DNA from: Candidatus Methanophagales archaeon
Lineage (GTDB): Archaea > Halobacteriota > Syntropharchaeia > Alkanophagales > Methanospirareceae
Length of the DNA stretch: 33,179 nt
Assembly: GCA_030602585.1 (NCBI GenBank)
Contig: JAUVZJ010000020.1
Coordinates: 1-33,179 of the forward strand
Direction of reading: 5' to 3'
Part shown: positions 17,221-25,360 of the stretch, piece by piece
Position numbering within the stretch: the stretch's first letter is position 1
How the letters are laid out: each line of letters starts with the position of its first letter
Notes under the pieces: generated by a model
The model's database searches: none
What the model was told of the DNA's origin: nothing
The model's input: the letters and a program-made list of their open reading frames with translations, nothing else
Translations under genes and position numbers: made by a program

Positions 17221-18293
17221 CGATGGAAATATTTGAAAAAGTGAAATGGATGCAATTGCCGAGGGACGTTTTGATTGGTCATGGTGTCCTACGGGAGATA
17301 GGCACGGTGTGCAAGCACTTAGAGGTGGGTAAAAAGGCTTTTATTGTTACAGGTAGGCACACAAGAAAGATAGCAGGTGAGAAAGTGCGTGAGATTTTAT
17401 CTGATGAAGGATACGAAGTCAACCTGATGGAAGTGAGTTCTATAAACGGAGAAAACATAGAAGGCGTGAAAAAAATGGCAACGGAGGATAAAGCGGAGTT
17501 CATGCTCGGCATCGGTGGCGGAACTATCATAGATACGGGTAAAATAGCCTCTTTTGAACTCGGCATTCCTTTTATTTCTATACCTACTATCGCTTCTCAC
17601 GATGGAATAGCGTCGCCAAGAGCATCTATGAAGGATAAGGACAGAGGCAGTCCTGTCTCCATTCAGGCACATTCACCACTGGCGGTTGTCGCCGATACGA
17701 AGATATTATCTTCGGCTCCTTATAGGTTTACTGCTGCTGGCTGTGGCGACATTCTTGCCAACTACACCGCTGTCCGGGATTGGCGGCTCGCACATCGCTT
17801 AAGGGATGCGGAATTCAGCAGTTACGCCGCGGCTCTTTCTGAGATGACTGCAAATATGATAATGGAGAACGTCAAGGAAATAAAGGAAAAGGATGAAAAA
17901 TCCGCATGGACGGTCGTAAAGGCGTTGGTTTCCAGTGGCGTTGCAATAAGCATCGCAGGGTCATCAGCCCCCGCTTCTGGTTCTGAACACAAATTCAGCC
18001 ATGCTCTGGATATGATAGCGGAGAACCCTGCTTTACATGGCGAGCAATGCGGTGTTGGCACCATAATGATGACAAAACTGTATGGAGAGAACTGGCAACA
18101 AATTCGTGAAGTGCTGAAAGAGATAGGCGCTCCAACAACCGCAAAGGATTTGGGCATAGAAGAGGAACATATAATAGAAGCGCTGACCTACGCACACAAA
18201 ATAAATCCCGGTAGATATACAATATTGGGCGATTCGGGACTCACTTATGAAGCAGCAGAAAGACTTGCCGTCGTTACCGGAGTGATAGAATAA
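17217..18293 (+). CDS. egsA: sn-Glycerol-1-phosphate dehydrogenase
   Basis: 358 residues, the enzyme that reduces dihydroxyacetone phosphate to sn-glycerol-1-phosphate, the backbone of archaeal ether lipids. The NAD(P)-binding part has GIGGGTIIDTGK (about 98-109). The SIPTIASHDGIASPRAS segment (about 120-137) includes a metal-site region, with further metal ligands in SGSEHKFSHALD and HGEQCGVGT. This gene is the strongest single mark of an archaeal host. It overlaps the preceding gene by 4 nt (ATGA). Cytoplasmic. Confidence 0.96.
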   Translation: MTMEIFEKVKWMQLPRDVLIGHGVLREIGTVCKHLEVGKKAFIVTGRHTRKIAGEKVREILSDEGYEVNLMEVSSINGENIEGVKKMATEDKAEFMLGIGGGTIIDTGKIASFELGIPFISIPTIASHDGIASPRASMKDKDRGSPVSIQAHSPLAVVADTKILSSAPYRFTAAGCGDILANYTAVRDWRLAHRLRDAEFSSYAAALSEMTANMIMENVKEIKEKDEKSAWTVVKALVSSGVAISIAGSSAPASGSEHKFSHALDMIAENPALHGEQCGVGTIMMTKLYGENWQQIREVLKEIGAPTTAKDLGIEEEHIIEALTYAHKINPGRYTILGDSGLTYEAAERLAVVTGVIE

Positions 18294-18342
18294 GAAATAA
18301 GGAACAGTAAAATGGAACCAGTTAAAAAAGAGGTAAGAAAAA

Positions 18343-18798
18343 ATGGAAGAAGGAAGAATAGTAACGTTAATTGGTGCTAAATGGGCGAATGAAGGCGAAG
18401 AGTTCATTTTTTTAGGGGCATCGAAGAAATGTGACGAGTGCAGGTTAAAAAATGCATGCACGAACCTTGAGGTTGACAGGAAGTACAGGATAGAGAAAGT
18501 GAGAGATGAAATAAAACATGATTGTTACATTCACGAAGAAGGCGTATCTGTGGTAGAAGTAGTAGAACCGCCTATAACGGTAGCGATAGATGCGATGCAT
18601 GCTTTCAAAAACTCTGAAATTGTTTTTGAGCTTCCAGATTGCGAAGAAACCGATTGTGAGCTATACGACTCTTGCCATCCATCAGGTCTAATGGAGGGGG
18701 ATAGATGCACTATTCTGGGAGTAACAGACAATGCAACAAGCGAATGCAAAAAGGGACGATCATTAAAAATAGTGGAAATAAGCAGAGAGGGCAAATAA
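18343..18798 (+). CDS. UPF0179 family protein
   Basis: 151 residues, typical length. The conserved cysteines include C-DEC-LKNAC (about 27-37), which could bind a metal or FeS cluster, and a second set around DCEETDCELYDSCHP (about 101-115), with a final Cys before KKGRSLKIVE. The family is restricted to archaea and has no established function. It lies 49 nt after egsA and 66 nt before the marker-12 gene, all on +. Confidence 0.88.
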   Translation: MEEGRIVTLIGAKWANEGEEFIFLGASKKCDECRLKNACTNLEVDRKYRIEKVRDEIKHDCYIHEEGVSVVEVVEPPITVAIDAMHAFKNSEIVFELPDCEETDCELYDSCHPSGLMEGDRCTILGVTDNATSECKKGRSLKIVEISREGK

Positions 18799-18841
18799 AG
18801 AATCCGAATAAAAACACCTTTAAGATATTTCTTTGGTAATG

Positions 18842-18860
18842 GTTTCTTTTTTAAAGAAAG
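18842..18860. repeat. AT-rich palindrome TTTCTTTTTTAAAGAAA, copy 3
   Basis: The palindrome is followed directly by GGTTTATG, where ATG (18865) is the start codon of the next gene. Here it sits in the leader rather than behind a gene, which argues for a dispersed repeat or a promoter element (TTTTTTAAA) instead of a plain terminator. Confidence 0.35.
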
Positions 18861-18864
18861 GTTT

Positions 18865-19818
18865 ATGTTTGTGGGCGTAGATCATGGGACTATCGGAATA
18901 AGATTTGCAGTGTTAGAGGATGAGGAAGAAAGAGCGATAAGAGTTTTTGAGCTTCCGAGGAAGAAAGCAGCAGAGATTAGCGGCGAGGAGATATTAATAG
19001 AGGTGGAGCAGGGATTAAAGATAGAAGCAGAGGAAATAGAATTGGTTGCACTGACTTATTCGATGGGTGATGACTTTTCTACGATAAAAGATATAAAAAA
19101 GGTGAGGAACCGCGGGGTAAAGAGCGAAAAAGCCGGTTCAATTGTCGGCGGCGGGACAAAGGTGTTTGACGCGATAAAAAACGCAGGCATTCACACAATA
19201 ATGATACCGGGAATACATGCTGGTAGCAAAAAAATAGACCGCAGGATGAAGTTCTTCTCGCATTGCGCAAGCCCTGAAAAGGTGGGCGTTGCATACCACA
19301 TATATAAAAAAGGATTTACGAACTTCATTTTCGCGGACATCAGCTCTAACACCGTTACGATGGCTGTTGCAAAGGGGATAATAATAGGAGCAATAGATGC
19401 TTGTATCTTCGCACCGGGGTTGTATCAAGGTCCAATTGACCTTCAGCTTTTGAGAGAGATTGAAGAAGGTAAGCTAAGTGCAAACGAGGCTTTCTCAAAT
19501 GCGGGTGTCTTGCGGAAGAAATGGCTAAAGGCAAGCGTAAGGGATGAGGAGTTAGTTCTCGACGTTCTTTCTTTGTTTGCCGTCATGGAGATTTCAGCGA
19601 TGCGAGTTCTTATGAAAGATTACGGTGCATCCACCAGTGAAGTTTTCTTGACAGGGTCTGAGGGTGAGAAAGAGGAAATAAAAAGGAGAATAGACAGCCT
19701 CTTAGACGTTAAAACCAGACCATTAACGAAGTATAGTGCTGCAATAGGATGTGCAGAAATTGCTAAGGACGTTTTTTACGGCGAGAGAAACATATTAGGG
19801 ATAGAAGCAGAACTGTGA
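18865..19818 (+). CDS. Methanogenesis marker 12 / DUF1464-like ASKHA-fold protein
   Basis: 317 residues. The N-terminal MFVGVDHGTIGIRFAVLE is the phosphate-1 loop of an acetate/sugar-kinase (ASKHA) fold. TYSMGDDFSTI (about 64-74), VGGGTKVFDAIKNAG (about 92-106), MKFFSHCASPEK (about 129-140), DISSNTVTMAVA (about 160-171) and GAIDACIFAPG (about 176-186) match methanogenesis marker protein 12 as I know it. The family occurs in methanogens and relatives and has no assigned reaction; it resembles butyrate/acetate kinases. This points to a methanogenic or anaerobic alkane-/methane-oxidising lineage. Confidence 0.8.
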   Translation: MFVGVDHGTIGIRFAVLEDEEERAIRVFELPRKKAAEISGEEILIEVEQGLKIEAEEIELVALTYSMGDDFSTIKDIKKVRNRGVKSEKAGSIVGGGTKVFDAIKNAGIHTIMIPGIHAGSKKIDRRMKFFSHCASPEKVGVAYHIYKKGFTNFIFADISSNTVTMAVAKGIIIGAIDACIFAPGLYQGPIDLQLLREIEEGKLSANEAFSNAGVLRKKWLKASVRDEELVLDVLSLFAVMEISAMRVLMKDYGASTSEVFLTGSEGEKEEIKRRIDSLLDVKTRPLTKYSAAIGCAEIAKDVFYGERNILGIEAEL

Positions 19819-19824
19819 ACCGGA

Positions 19825-20253
19825 TCACCTCTTGACCTTTCCTCCCTTTCGTTTTATGATAGGACGAATCGCACCGCAAGCATCGCATTTCAATACCCAC
19901 ACACGGTCCATCTTCGTAAAATGTGTATCAGGTTTCTTACATTCCCAGCACAGCACGTATTCATCAATATATCTCTGAATTTGGTGCTCTACATCCGCGG
20001 GGGAAAATCTTCCCTGGAATATTACCCTATCGCCTGCTATCTTACCGGCAGTGCCCAGCTCGTTCAGCAAAAATTTCATTACAAGCTCCCTTTCCCTGTT
20101 TATGTAGTTGCACATAGCATCAAAATTGTCAAATATCGTGGTCTTTCCCTCTATAAACACTTTTGGTGTGGGAATAATGAACCGTGAGTCGTCGGTCTTT
20201 CCTCTCGGTAGTTCTCGCAAAGCCCTATCCAAACGGTCAACATATTCTTCCAT
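19825..20253 (-). CDS. aif2b: Translation initiation factor aIF2, beta subunit
   Basis: 142 residues, normal for archaeal aIF2-beta. N-terminal helix, then the central alpha-beta domain with FDNFDAMCNYINRE (about 42-55) and the helix-turn-helix-like part FLLNELGTAGKIAGDRVIFQ (about 61-80). The C-terminal C2-C2 zinc ribbon is CWECKKPDTHF and CDACGAIRP (about 103-133). As part of the aIF2 heterotrimer it brings initiator tRNA to the small subunit. It runs convergent to the marker-12 gene and is preceded on its strand by tRNA-Ser. Confidence 0.95.
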   Translation of the reverse strand: MEEYVDRLDRALRELPRGKTDDSRFIIPTPKVFIEGKTTIFDNFDAMCNYINRERELVMKFLLNELGTAGKIAGDRVIFQGRFSPADVEHQIQRYIDEYVLCWECKKPDTHFTKMDRVWVLKCDACGAIRPIIKRKGGKVKR

Positions 20254-20308
20254 TTTAGCTTTTACTCCTAATAAGTTTAAGTAAGTTACGCTTTACGCCC
20301 CAAGAGAA

Positions 20309-20394
20309 CGCCGAGGAAGGGATTTGAACCCCTGTGTCCCGCAAGGGACACCGGCTCTCAAGGCCGGCGCTTTTGTCCACTAAGCTACCTCGGC
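20309..20394 (-). tRNA. tRNA-Ser (anticodon UGA)
   Basis: On the minus strand the acceptor stem GCCGAGG pairs with CCTCGGC, discriminator G at 20309. The anticodon stem CCGGC/GCCGG encloses the loop CTTGAGA with anticodon TGA, reading UCA serine codons. A long variable arm (TGTCCC-TTGC-GGGACA) marks a class II tRNA, as expected for serine. The T-loop GGTTCAAATCC fits the B box and TAGCTTAGTGG the A box. The 3' CCA is not encoded. Length 86 nt, no intron. Confidence 0.95.
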
Positions 20395-20411
20395 CGCTGG
20401 CTCTTTTTGTT

Positions 20412-20902
<491 letters not shown>

Positions 20903-21035
20903 TTACTGCGCTACTTGCTACCTGTACCTGTATTATTATAATGTGCTTTGAATAGAATAATATCATAGCATATATCTTTATTTTTATTCCCATACAATTT
21001 ATTTTCAGGGGTTCATTTCAGGGAGAACAGGAAAA

Positions 21036-21566
21036 ATGGCTAAGTCATTTTATGGATACATAAGCGAGGCATGGAAGAGACCTGGGGCTTCATACGTAGG
21101 AGAGCTCAGGCAGAAAAGATTGGTAGAGTGGAGAAGAGAGCCAGCAGTTATAAGGTTAGAAAGACCAACGAGATTGGACAGAGCACGTTCTTTAGGGTAT
21201 AAAGCGAAACACGGCATCATCGTAGTGAGAGCAAAAGTAAGAAGAGGGGGGCGGAGGAAATCAAGACCGAAGGCAGGCAGGAAAACGAAAAGGATGGGGG
21301 TGCATAAAATAACACCAGGAAAGAGCTTGCAGCGAATAGCCGAGGAGCGAACTGCAAGAAAATATCCAAACATGGAGGTTCTTAATTCTTATTGGGTAGC
21401 CGAGGATGGGAAAAGGAAATGGTATGAAATAATCCTCGTTGAGCCGGCTAATCCGGAGATAAAATCAGATAAGAACCTGAATTGGATTTGCCACCATTCG
21501 CATAAACGGAGGGTTTATAGAGGTAAAACATCGGCAGGTACAAAAGGAAGGGGTTTGGTGCGTTGA
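21036..21566 (+). CDS. rpl15e: Large ribosomal subunit protein L15e
   Basis: 176 residues with the family start [16 protein letters not shown], the basic core [20 protein letters not shown] (about 69-88) and C-terminal [25 protein letters not shown]. It binds 23S rRNA and has no bacterial homologue. It shares 4 nt with the next start (TTGA), so it is coupled to the DUF763 gene. Confidence 0.96.
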   Translation: MAKSFYGYISEAWKRPGASYVGELRQKRLVEWRREPAVIRLERPTRLDRARSLGYKAKHGIIVVRAKVRRGGRRKSRPKAGRKTKRMGVHKITPGKSLQRIAEERTARKYPNMEVLNSYWVAEDGKRKWYEIILVEPANPEIKSDKNLNWICHHSHKRRVYRGKTSAGTKGRGLVR

Positions 21567-22681
21567 AGAAGCAGGGCGTGGTAGATTTGCCACTTCACGG
21601 TGGAAAAGCGCCTTACTGGCTGGTGAAGAGGATGAAAAACTTAGCCCATGCTATCTTCGAGGTGATAATAGATGAATATGGCGTTAATGGTGCGATAGAG
21701 AAATTGGCAGACCCGCTCTGGTTTCAATCGCTATCATGTGCATTGGCTTATGACTGGCATAGCAGCGGAACCACAACAGTAGTGTGCGGCGTTTTGAAAT
21801 CGGCTATTGACTCCGAGGAATTTGGTATTGGCGTTGCAGGTGGAAAGGGTAAAGCATCGAGAAACACATTATCGGATATAGACGTAATAGGTGAGAAGTT
21901 AAGGCTCAGCGATGGAAAGATGGAGGAGCTGAAATACGCAAGCAGAATATCCGCAAAGGTGGATAACGCGTGCGTACAGGATGGCTATCAGCTCTATCAT
22001 CATTCGATGTTCATCTCGGAGAAAGGCGAATGGGCGGTAATCCAGCAGGGAATGAATCCCCGCATCAGGTATGCAAGGAGATACCATTGGCTCTCTTCAG
22101 CGGTAAAGAAGTATGATGAGGAGCCGCATCAGGGTATTGTTGGTATCCTACACGATAATGTGCTGGACATGACTTCAAAAGAGAGCAGGGGATGCAGAGT
22201 GACATCCGTTGATCTTGCAAAGACCGATCCAAGCGAATTGGAGCGGGTTTATAAAGAACTTGGAGGCGGCGGTAATAAAAGTAGAAGAATAAGTAGCGGT
22301 CAAAGGACTCTTTTTGAGTTCGATTTGGTTTCAGAAGAGGAAGGCAAAAGCTGCGAGACAAAAGAAGAAGCGATAATATACCGGTTGCCGAGACGAGTAA
22401 ACTGGGACGCACTTCGTGTGGCATACGAGAATCAGCCGGAAAATTACGAGCAGTTTTTATCTATACGAGGAGTAGGACCTGCAACGGTTCGAGCTTTAGC
22501 GCTTGTTTCTGAGTTGATATACGGTGAGCCGCCAAGTTGGAGAGACCCTGTTAAGTTCTCTTTCGCATTCGGAGGAAAGGATGGCGTGCCATATCCAGTA
22601 GATAGACGCACAATGGATGAAACTACCGAGATATTGAGCAATGCCGTGAAGGAAGCGAAAGCGAAGATAAAGATTTGTTGA
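21563..22681 (+). CDS. DUF763 domain protein
   Basis: 372 residues starting at TTG 21563, overlapping the L15e stop. DUF763 marks: [19 protein letters not shown] (about 6-24), [20 protein letters not shown] (about 51-70), and [36 protein letters not shown] (about 114-149). A helix-hairpin-helix-like part ([24 protein letters not shown], about 294-317) suggests DNA or RNA binding. The family is widespread in archaea and some thermophilic bacteria, with no established biochemical role. Linkage to L15e is the only contextual clue. Confidence 0.9.
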   Translation: MKKQGVVDLPLHGGKAPYWLVKRMKNLAHAIFEVIIDEYGVNGAIEKLADPLWFQSLSCALAYDWHSSGTTTVVCGVLKSAIDSEEFGIGVAGGKGKASRNTLSDIDVIGEKLRLSDGKMEELKYASRISAKVDNACVQDGYQLYHHSMFISEKGEWAVIQQGMNPRIRYARRYHWLSSAVKKYDEEPHQGIVGILHDNVLDMTSKESRGCRVTSVDLAKTDPSELERVYKELGGGGNKSRRISSGQRTLFEFDLVSEEEGKSCETKEEAIIYRLPRRVNWDALRVAYENQPENYEQFLSIRGVGPATVRALALVSELIYGEPPSWRDPVKFSFAFGGKDGVPYPVDRRTMDETTEILSNAVKEAKAKIKIC

Positions 22682-22689
22682 GCATGTTC

Positions 22690-24057
22690 TCAAATCCCAC
22701 CAAAATAGTCCCTGAAGAAATAGCCAACGCCCTTAAAGAATTTTATCTCTTCGTTCCTTAGAACATCATACCCCTTATTTATCGCTTCTGATACTTGTTT
22801 ACCCAAACTGCATGACTTCAGCTCGTTCTTCAGTAATCCGACCACATCAGTATATTTTCTCTCTACTTCCACGACATATCTTCCGTTTTCAATACGAAAT
22901 GAGGGTCGAGAAGCGTATTTGCTTTTAAACTCCTCAGAATGGTATTTTGAAGTAACAGGAGGACCCAGATGCTTCTTTACCTGCGGGAGAGTCCAGACGA
23001 GCAACTCAAATATCAAAAACGCTTTGTTTCCTTCTACGGACACGTCACTCCGATATACCTTAAATCCATTCCTTTCTATCAGATTTGTGACGGATGCTTC
23101 TGCTTTTCTCAACTGCGGGAATAATATGTCATCTACCACGTCAGGCGCCTCAAATAAGACCATCACGAACTCTGTTCCTCTTTCTTTTATGCGCTTCACA
23201 AATTCTGCCCTGCTCATCTCTTTTTTCTTCGCATGAGAGAAGAAACTCGCATCAGGGCACGCCAAAAAATCCCTCGCAGAATCTATTAACCTGCAAAAAG
23301 AATCCAGCGATACCGCAGCCGCTACGTTCCTGTTCGGGTCAACGGGGTCTATTACAAAAAGTGGGTCTTTACCAGTCCCTTTGTATTTGCCTCTACCTTC
23401 GATGTCTATTCTTTCGCCATATTGCCACTGTGATGCGTTCTTCAATAGCGCCACAAAAGAAGAATAGTTCAGGATGAGGAGTTCGCAAAGATAACCAGAG
23501 AAGCCTTTTCTTCTTTGCTCGGAGCCGTAAATTCCCGCGGATTTCAAGAACTGCTTTAGCAGTAGCACTTCGTCTTCCAGCCCAGGTATTCTCTTCACAA
23601 TATATTCGTTATGAAAAGGAGTTCTGTCAACTGCGGATTTCAACAATGATGCGTCTTTTACCGAGAAACAGGGCACCAAATCCGCTTCGTGCTCCGTTTT
23701 TCCTTCGGCATCGTAAAAGTAAGCGTGAATATAAGGATGCGAGGCATATCGTTCCTCATATCTATCGGAAATGCTTTTTGCGACTGCAAGCCCCTTCTCT
23801 TTTAAATACTCTTCTGACATCGCCGCAGGAAACATAATGAATATATCTATGTCCGCTTCGCCACGTATCCATGTATTTCTTGCGGTTGACCCAACGGAGA
23901 TTGCATGCGCTTCTATACCCATCTCTGACGCATTCTTGTTTATCTTAGTGATTATAAGGTCTATTACGGCTTTTACTCGCCTTCTCTCTTCCTCATCAGG
24001 TCTTATTCGCTCTATGACCGCTCTGCATATCCTTTTTATCTCTTCGTTCTCTTTCAT
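22690..24057 (-). CDS. cca: CCA-adding tRNA nucleotidyltransferase, archaeal class I
   Basis: 455 residues, usual for the archaeal enzyme. The active-site motif is GSTARNTWIRGEADIDIF (about 56-73, catalytic Asp pair in DIDIF), with HEADLVPCF providing the third acidic residue. SGYLCELLILNY (about 191-202) belongs to the neck/body region. The C-terminal tail domain is present. It adds or repairs the 3' CCA of tRNAs, needed here because the tRNA-Ser gene lacks an encoded CCA. Convergent with DUF763 and the last gene of the core block. Confidence 0.95.
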   Translation of the reverse strand: MKENEEIKRICRAVIERIRPDEEERRRVKAVIDLIITKINKNASEMGIEAHAISVGSTARNTWIRGEADIDIFIMFPAAMSEEYLKEKGLAVAKSISDRYEERYASHPYIHAYFYDAEGKTEHEADLVPCFSVKDASLLKSAVDRTPFHNEYIVKRIPGLEDEVLLLKQFLKSAGIYGSEQRRKGFSGYLCELLILNYSSFVALLKNASQWQYGERIDIEGRGKYKGTGKDPLFVIDPVDPNRNVAAAVSLDSFCRLIDSARDFLACPDASFFSHAKKKEMSRAEFVKRIKERGTEFVMVLFEAPDVVDDILFPQLRKAEASVTNLIERNGFKVYRSDVSVEGNKAFLIFELLVWTLPQVKKHLGPPVTSKYHSEEFKSKYASRPSFRIENGRYVVEVERKYTDVVGLLKNELKSCSLGKQVSEAINKGYDVLRNEEIKFFKGVGYFFRDYFGGI

Positions 24058-24164
24058 CTTTGCATGGGGAAATTAATCGTAAATTAATCGTATGGCAATT
24101 AAAAAATGGATTGGTGATAGAAATATTTAAATATAGCGAAGTTCAGATATACTGCCCAAAGAGG

Positions 24165-24194
24165 AGTATATACGAACTTGAGTTCGGATATACT
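24165..24194. repeat. Strong hairpin with adjacent direct repeat upstream of the right accessory block
   Basis: AGTATATACGAAC (24165-24177) pairs with GTTCGGATATACT (24182-24194) around a 4-nt loop TTGA, one mismatch in 13. The right arm is part of a direct repeat: AGTTCAGATATACTG (24140-24154) and AGTTCGGATATACTG (24181-24195), differing at one base. The location is exactly between the last core gene and the first accessory gene. Confidence 0.45.
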
Positions 24195-24289
24195 GAAGTT
24201 GTGCGAAATTCACTCCGCCCCGCCTCTTAAAAAGAAAGTTATTTAAAGGTCGAATCAAAACTATTTAAAAAGAAAGGAGATAATAAATT

Positions 24290-24661
24290 ATGATAAAAAA
24301 CAAAAAAAATCTCAAAATAGGCATTTTCGCAGGAATCATAGGATTCATTCTGACCTTTTTATTTGGATACTTAACCACTGGCACATTTGATTTGAGATTT
24401 CCCGCTGTAATAGGAATTGGATTTTTTGGTGGTGTTTATGGTGGATTAAAAATTAGGCAAATGATTATATCTGACGAAGAACTAAAAGCAACTCTAATTT
24501 CGTTAATTGCAATTTCTTTTTTGATAGTATATTGTTTAATCACCCTCTTAGGTAGAGATATAGGTTCGCGATGGACTATTATATTATGGGTGAGCACAGT
24601 AGGTTTGGGAATAATTTGGATTATGTATCTGTCGAGAATACTCAAACAAAAGAGGAAATGA
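24290..24661 (+). CDS. Small multi-pass membrane protein, hypothetical
   Basis: 123 residues with four predicted membrane segments: IGIFAGIIGFILTFLFGYL (about 10-28), FPAVIGIGFFGGVYGGL (about 37-53), LISLIAISFLIVYCLITLL (about 69-87) and IILWVSTVGLGIIWIMYL (about 97-114). It has basic ends and no known catalytic motif. A ribosome-binding site AAAGGAG lies 10 nt before the ATG, with TTTAAA-type promoter elements upstream. Its stop is 49 nt before an attC-like repeat, as in a single-gene cassette. Family not recognised. Confidence 0.6.
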   Translation: MIKNKKNLKIGIFAGIIGFILTFLFGYLTTGTFDLRFPAVIGIGFFGGVYGGLKIRQMIISDEELKATLISLIAISFLIVYCLITLLGRDIGSRWTIILWVSTVGLGIIWIMYLSRILKQKRK

Positions 24662-24710
24662 ATGGTAGGGCTCCGTGAACTCTCCGCTTCGCTTCGGTGC
24701 TATCGCACTC

Positions 24711-24790
24711 GCACAACAGCGGATAAAAGGGAAATCAAAGATTTCCTCAAATTGCCTTCGGCAACTTCTTTTATCCGCAAAATGTCAGAC
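24711..24790 (+). repeat. attC-like structured repeat, copy F (interrupted)
   Basis: Core GCACAAC (24711-24717), spacer AGC, arm GGATAAAAG (24721-24729), hairpin GGAAATC/GATTTCC, linker TCAAAT, hairpin TTGCC-TTC-GGCAA, CTTC, arm CTTTTATCC (24768-24776), 7-nt spacer GCAAAAT (24777-24783). The arms extend to 11 complementary nt if flanking GC is counted. The expected GTT core is replaced at 24784 by the first base of an inverted-repeat element; GTTATAT appears right after that element at 24895. Confidence 0.55.
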
Positions 24791-24894
24791 TGTGTGAAAA
24801 CCCCAAATTTTGAGAATTTTTTACCTTATTTTTCGATTTAAAGGCTGTATAGGGTTTATTTTTCATGCAAACATAAGTTTTTACACAACCTGAC
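24784..24894. mobile_element. 111-nt MITE-like element with 18-nt terminal inverted repeats
   Basis: The left end GTCAGACTGTGTGAAAAC (24784-24801) and the right end GTTTTTACACAACCTGAC (24877-24894) are inverted repeats matching at 15 of 18 positions. The interior is AT-rich with no gene. Removing the element joins spacer GCAAAAT to GTTATAT, restoring the distal core of the attC-like repeat with the same 7-nt spacing as intact copies. No target duplication is evident. The transposase family is not identifiable. Confidence 0.5.
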
Positions 24895-24993
24895 GTTATA
24901 TACCATTGGTCGCTTTGGAGGTTAATCTTTATAAATCTAAGACTCTTTATCATAGATATGCGGGACAAAGACAAACCATGAGGTGGATGTAGA

Positions 24994-25329
24994 ATGAAAG
25001 AAGAAGTAAAAACAATATTATCTGAAATTATTGAGAAGATAAAGAGAGAATATAAACCACAGAGGATTATTCTATTTGGCTCTTATGCTTATGGCAATCC
25101 GACTGAAGATAGCGATATAGATCTCTTGATTTTGAAAGATACTAAAAAGAGAAGGGTTGACAGGTTTGTGCGGATTAAACAGATAATCTATAATCCCAAT
25201 TATAAAATACCGGTATCGCCGTTAGTATATACTCCTGAGGAGTTAAAGGAGCGCCTTAAAATGGGTGATGATTTTCTAAAAGAAATAATCCAAAATGGAG
25301 TGGTCTTATATGAAAAAGGAATTAGTTAA
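24994..25329 (+). CDS. MNT-type nucleotidyltransferase antitoxin
   Basis: 111 residues. LFGSYAYGNPTEDSDIDLLI (about 27-46) is the GSx(10)DxD nucleotidyltransferase motif of minimal MNT proteins. These neutralise HEPN toxins, in several cases by adding AMP to the toxin. The normal partner would be a HEPN ribonuclease encoded directly downstream with a small overlap; here only its first dozen codons survive (25310-25360). The antitoxin itself looks complete. First gene of the unit that also carries the defence operon. Confidence 0.85.
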   Translation: MKEEVKTILSEIIEKIKREYKPQRIILFGSYAYGNPTEDSDIDLLILKDTKKRRVDRFVRIKQIIYNPNYKIPVSPLVYTPEELKERLKMGDDFLKEIIQNGVVLYEKGIS

Positions 25330-25360
25330 GGAATGGATTGAAAAACTTCAACTATACTAA
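25310..25360 (+). pseudogene. Truncated HEPN toxin (N-terminal scrap)
   Basis: ATG 25310 overlaps the MNT gene and opens MKKELVKEWIEKLQLY then stop. MKKELVKEWIEK is a typical HEPN N-terminus (normally about 130 residues with an RxxxxxH active site). After 12 residues the sequence changes into the upstream part of the methyltransferase gene, so the toxin was cut by a deletion or insertion. Confidence 0.5.

Noticed and set aside
24060-24290. Possible riboswitch or small RNA in the gap before the membrane-protein gene
   Set aside because: Only one hairpin and a direct repeat are visible; no known riboswitch pattern could be recognised.
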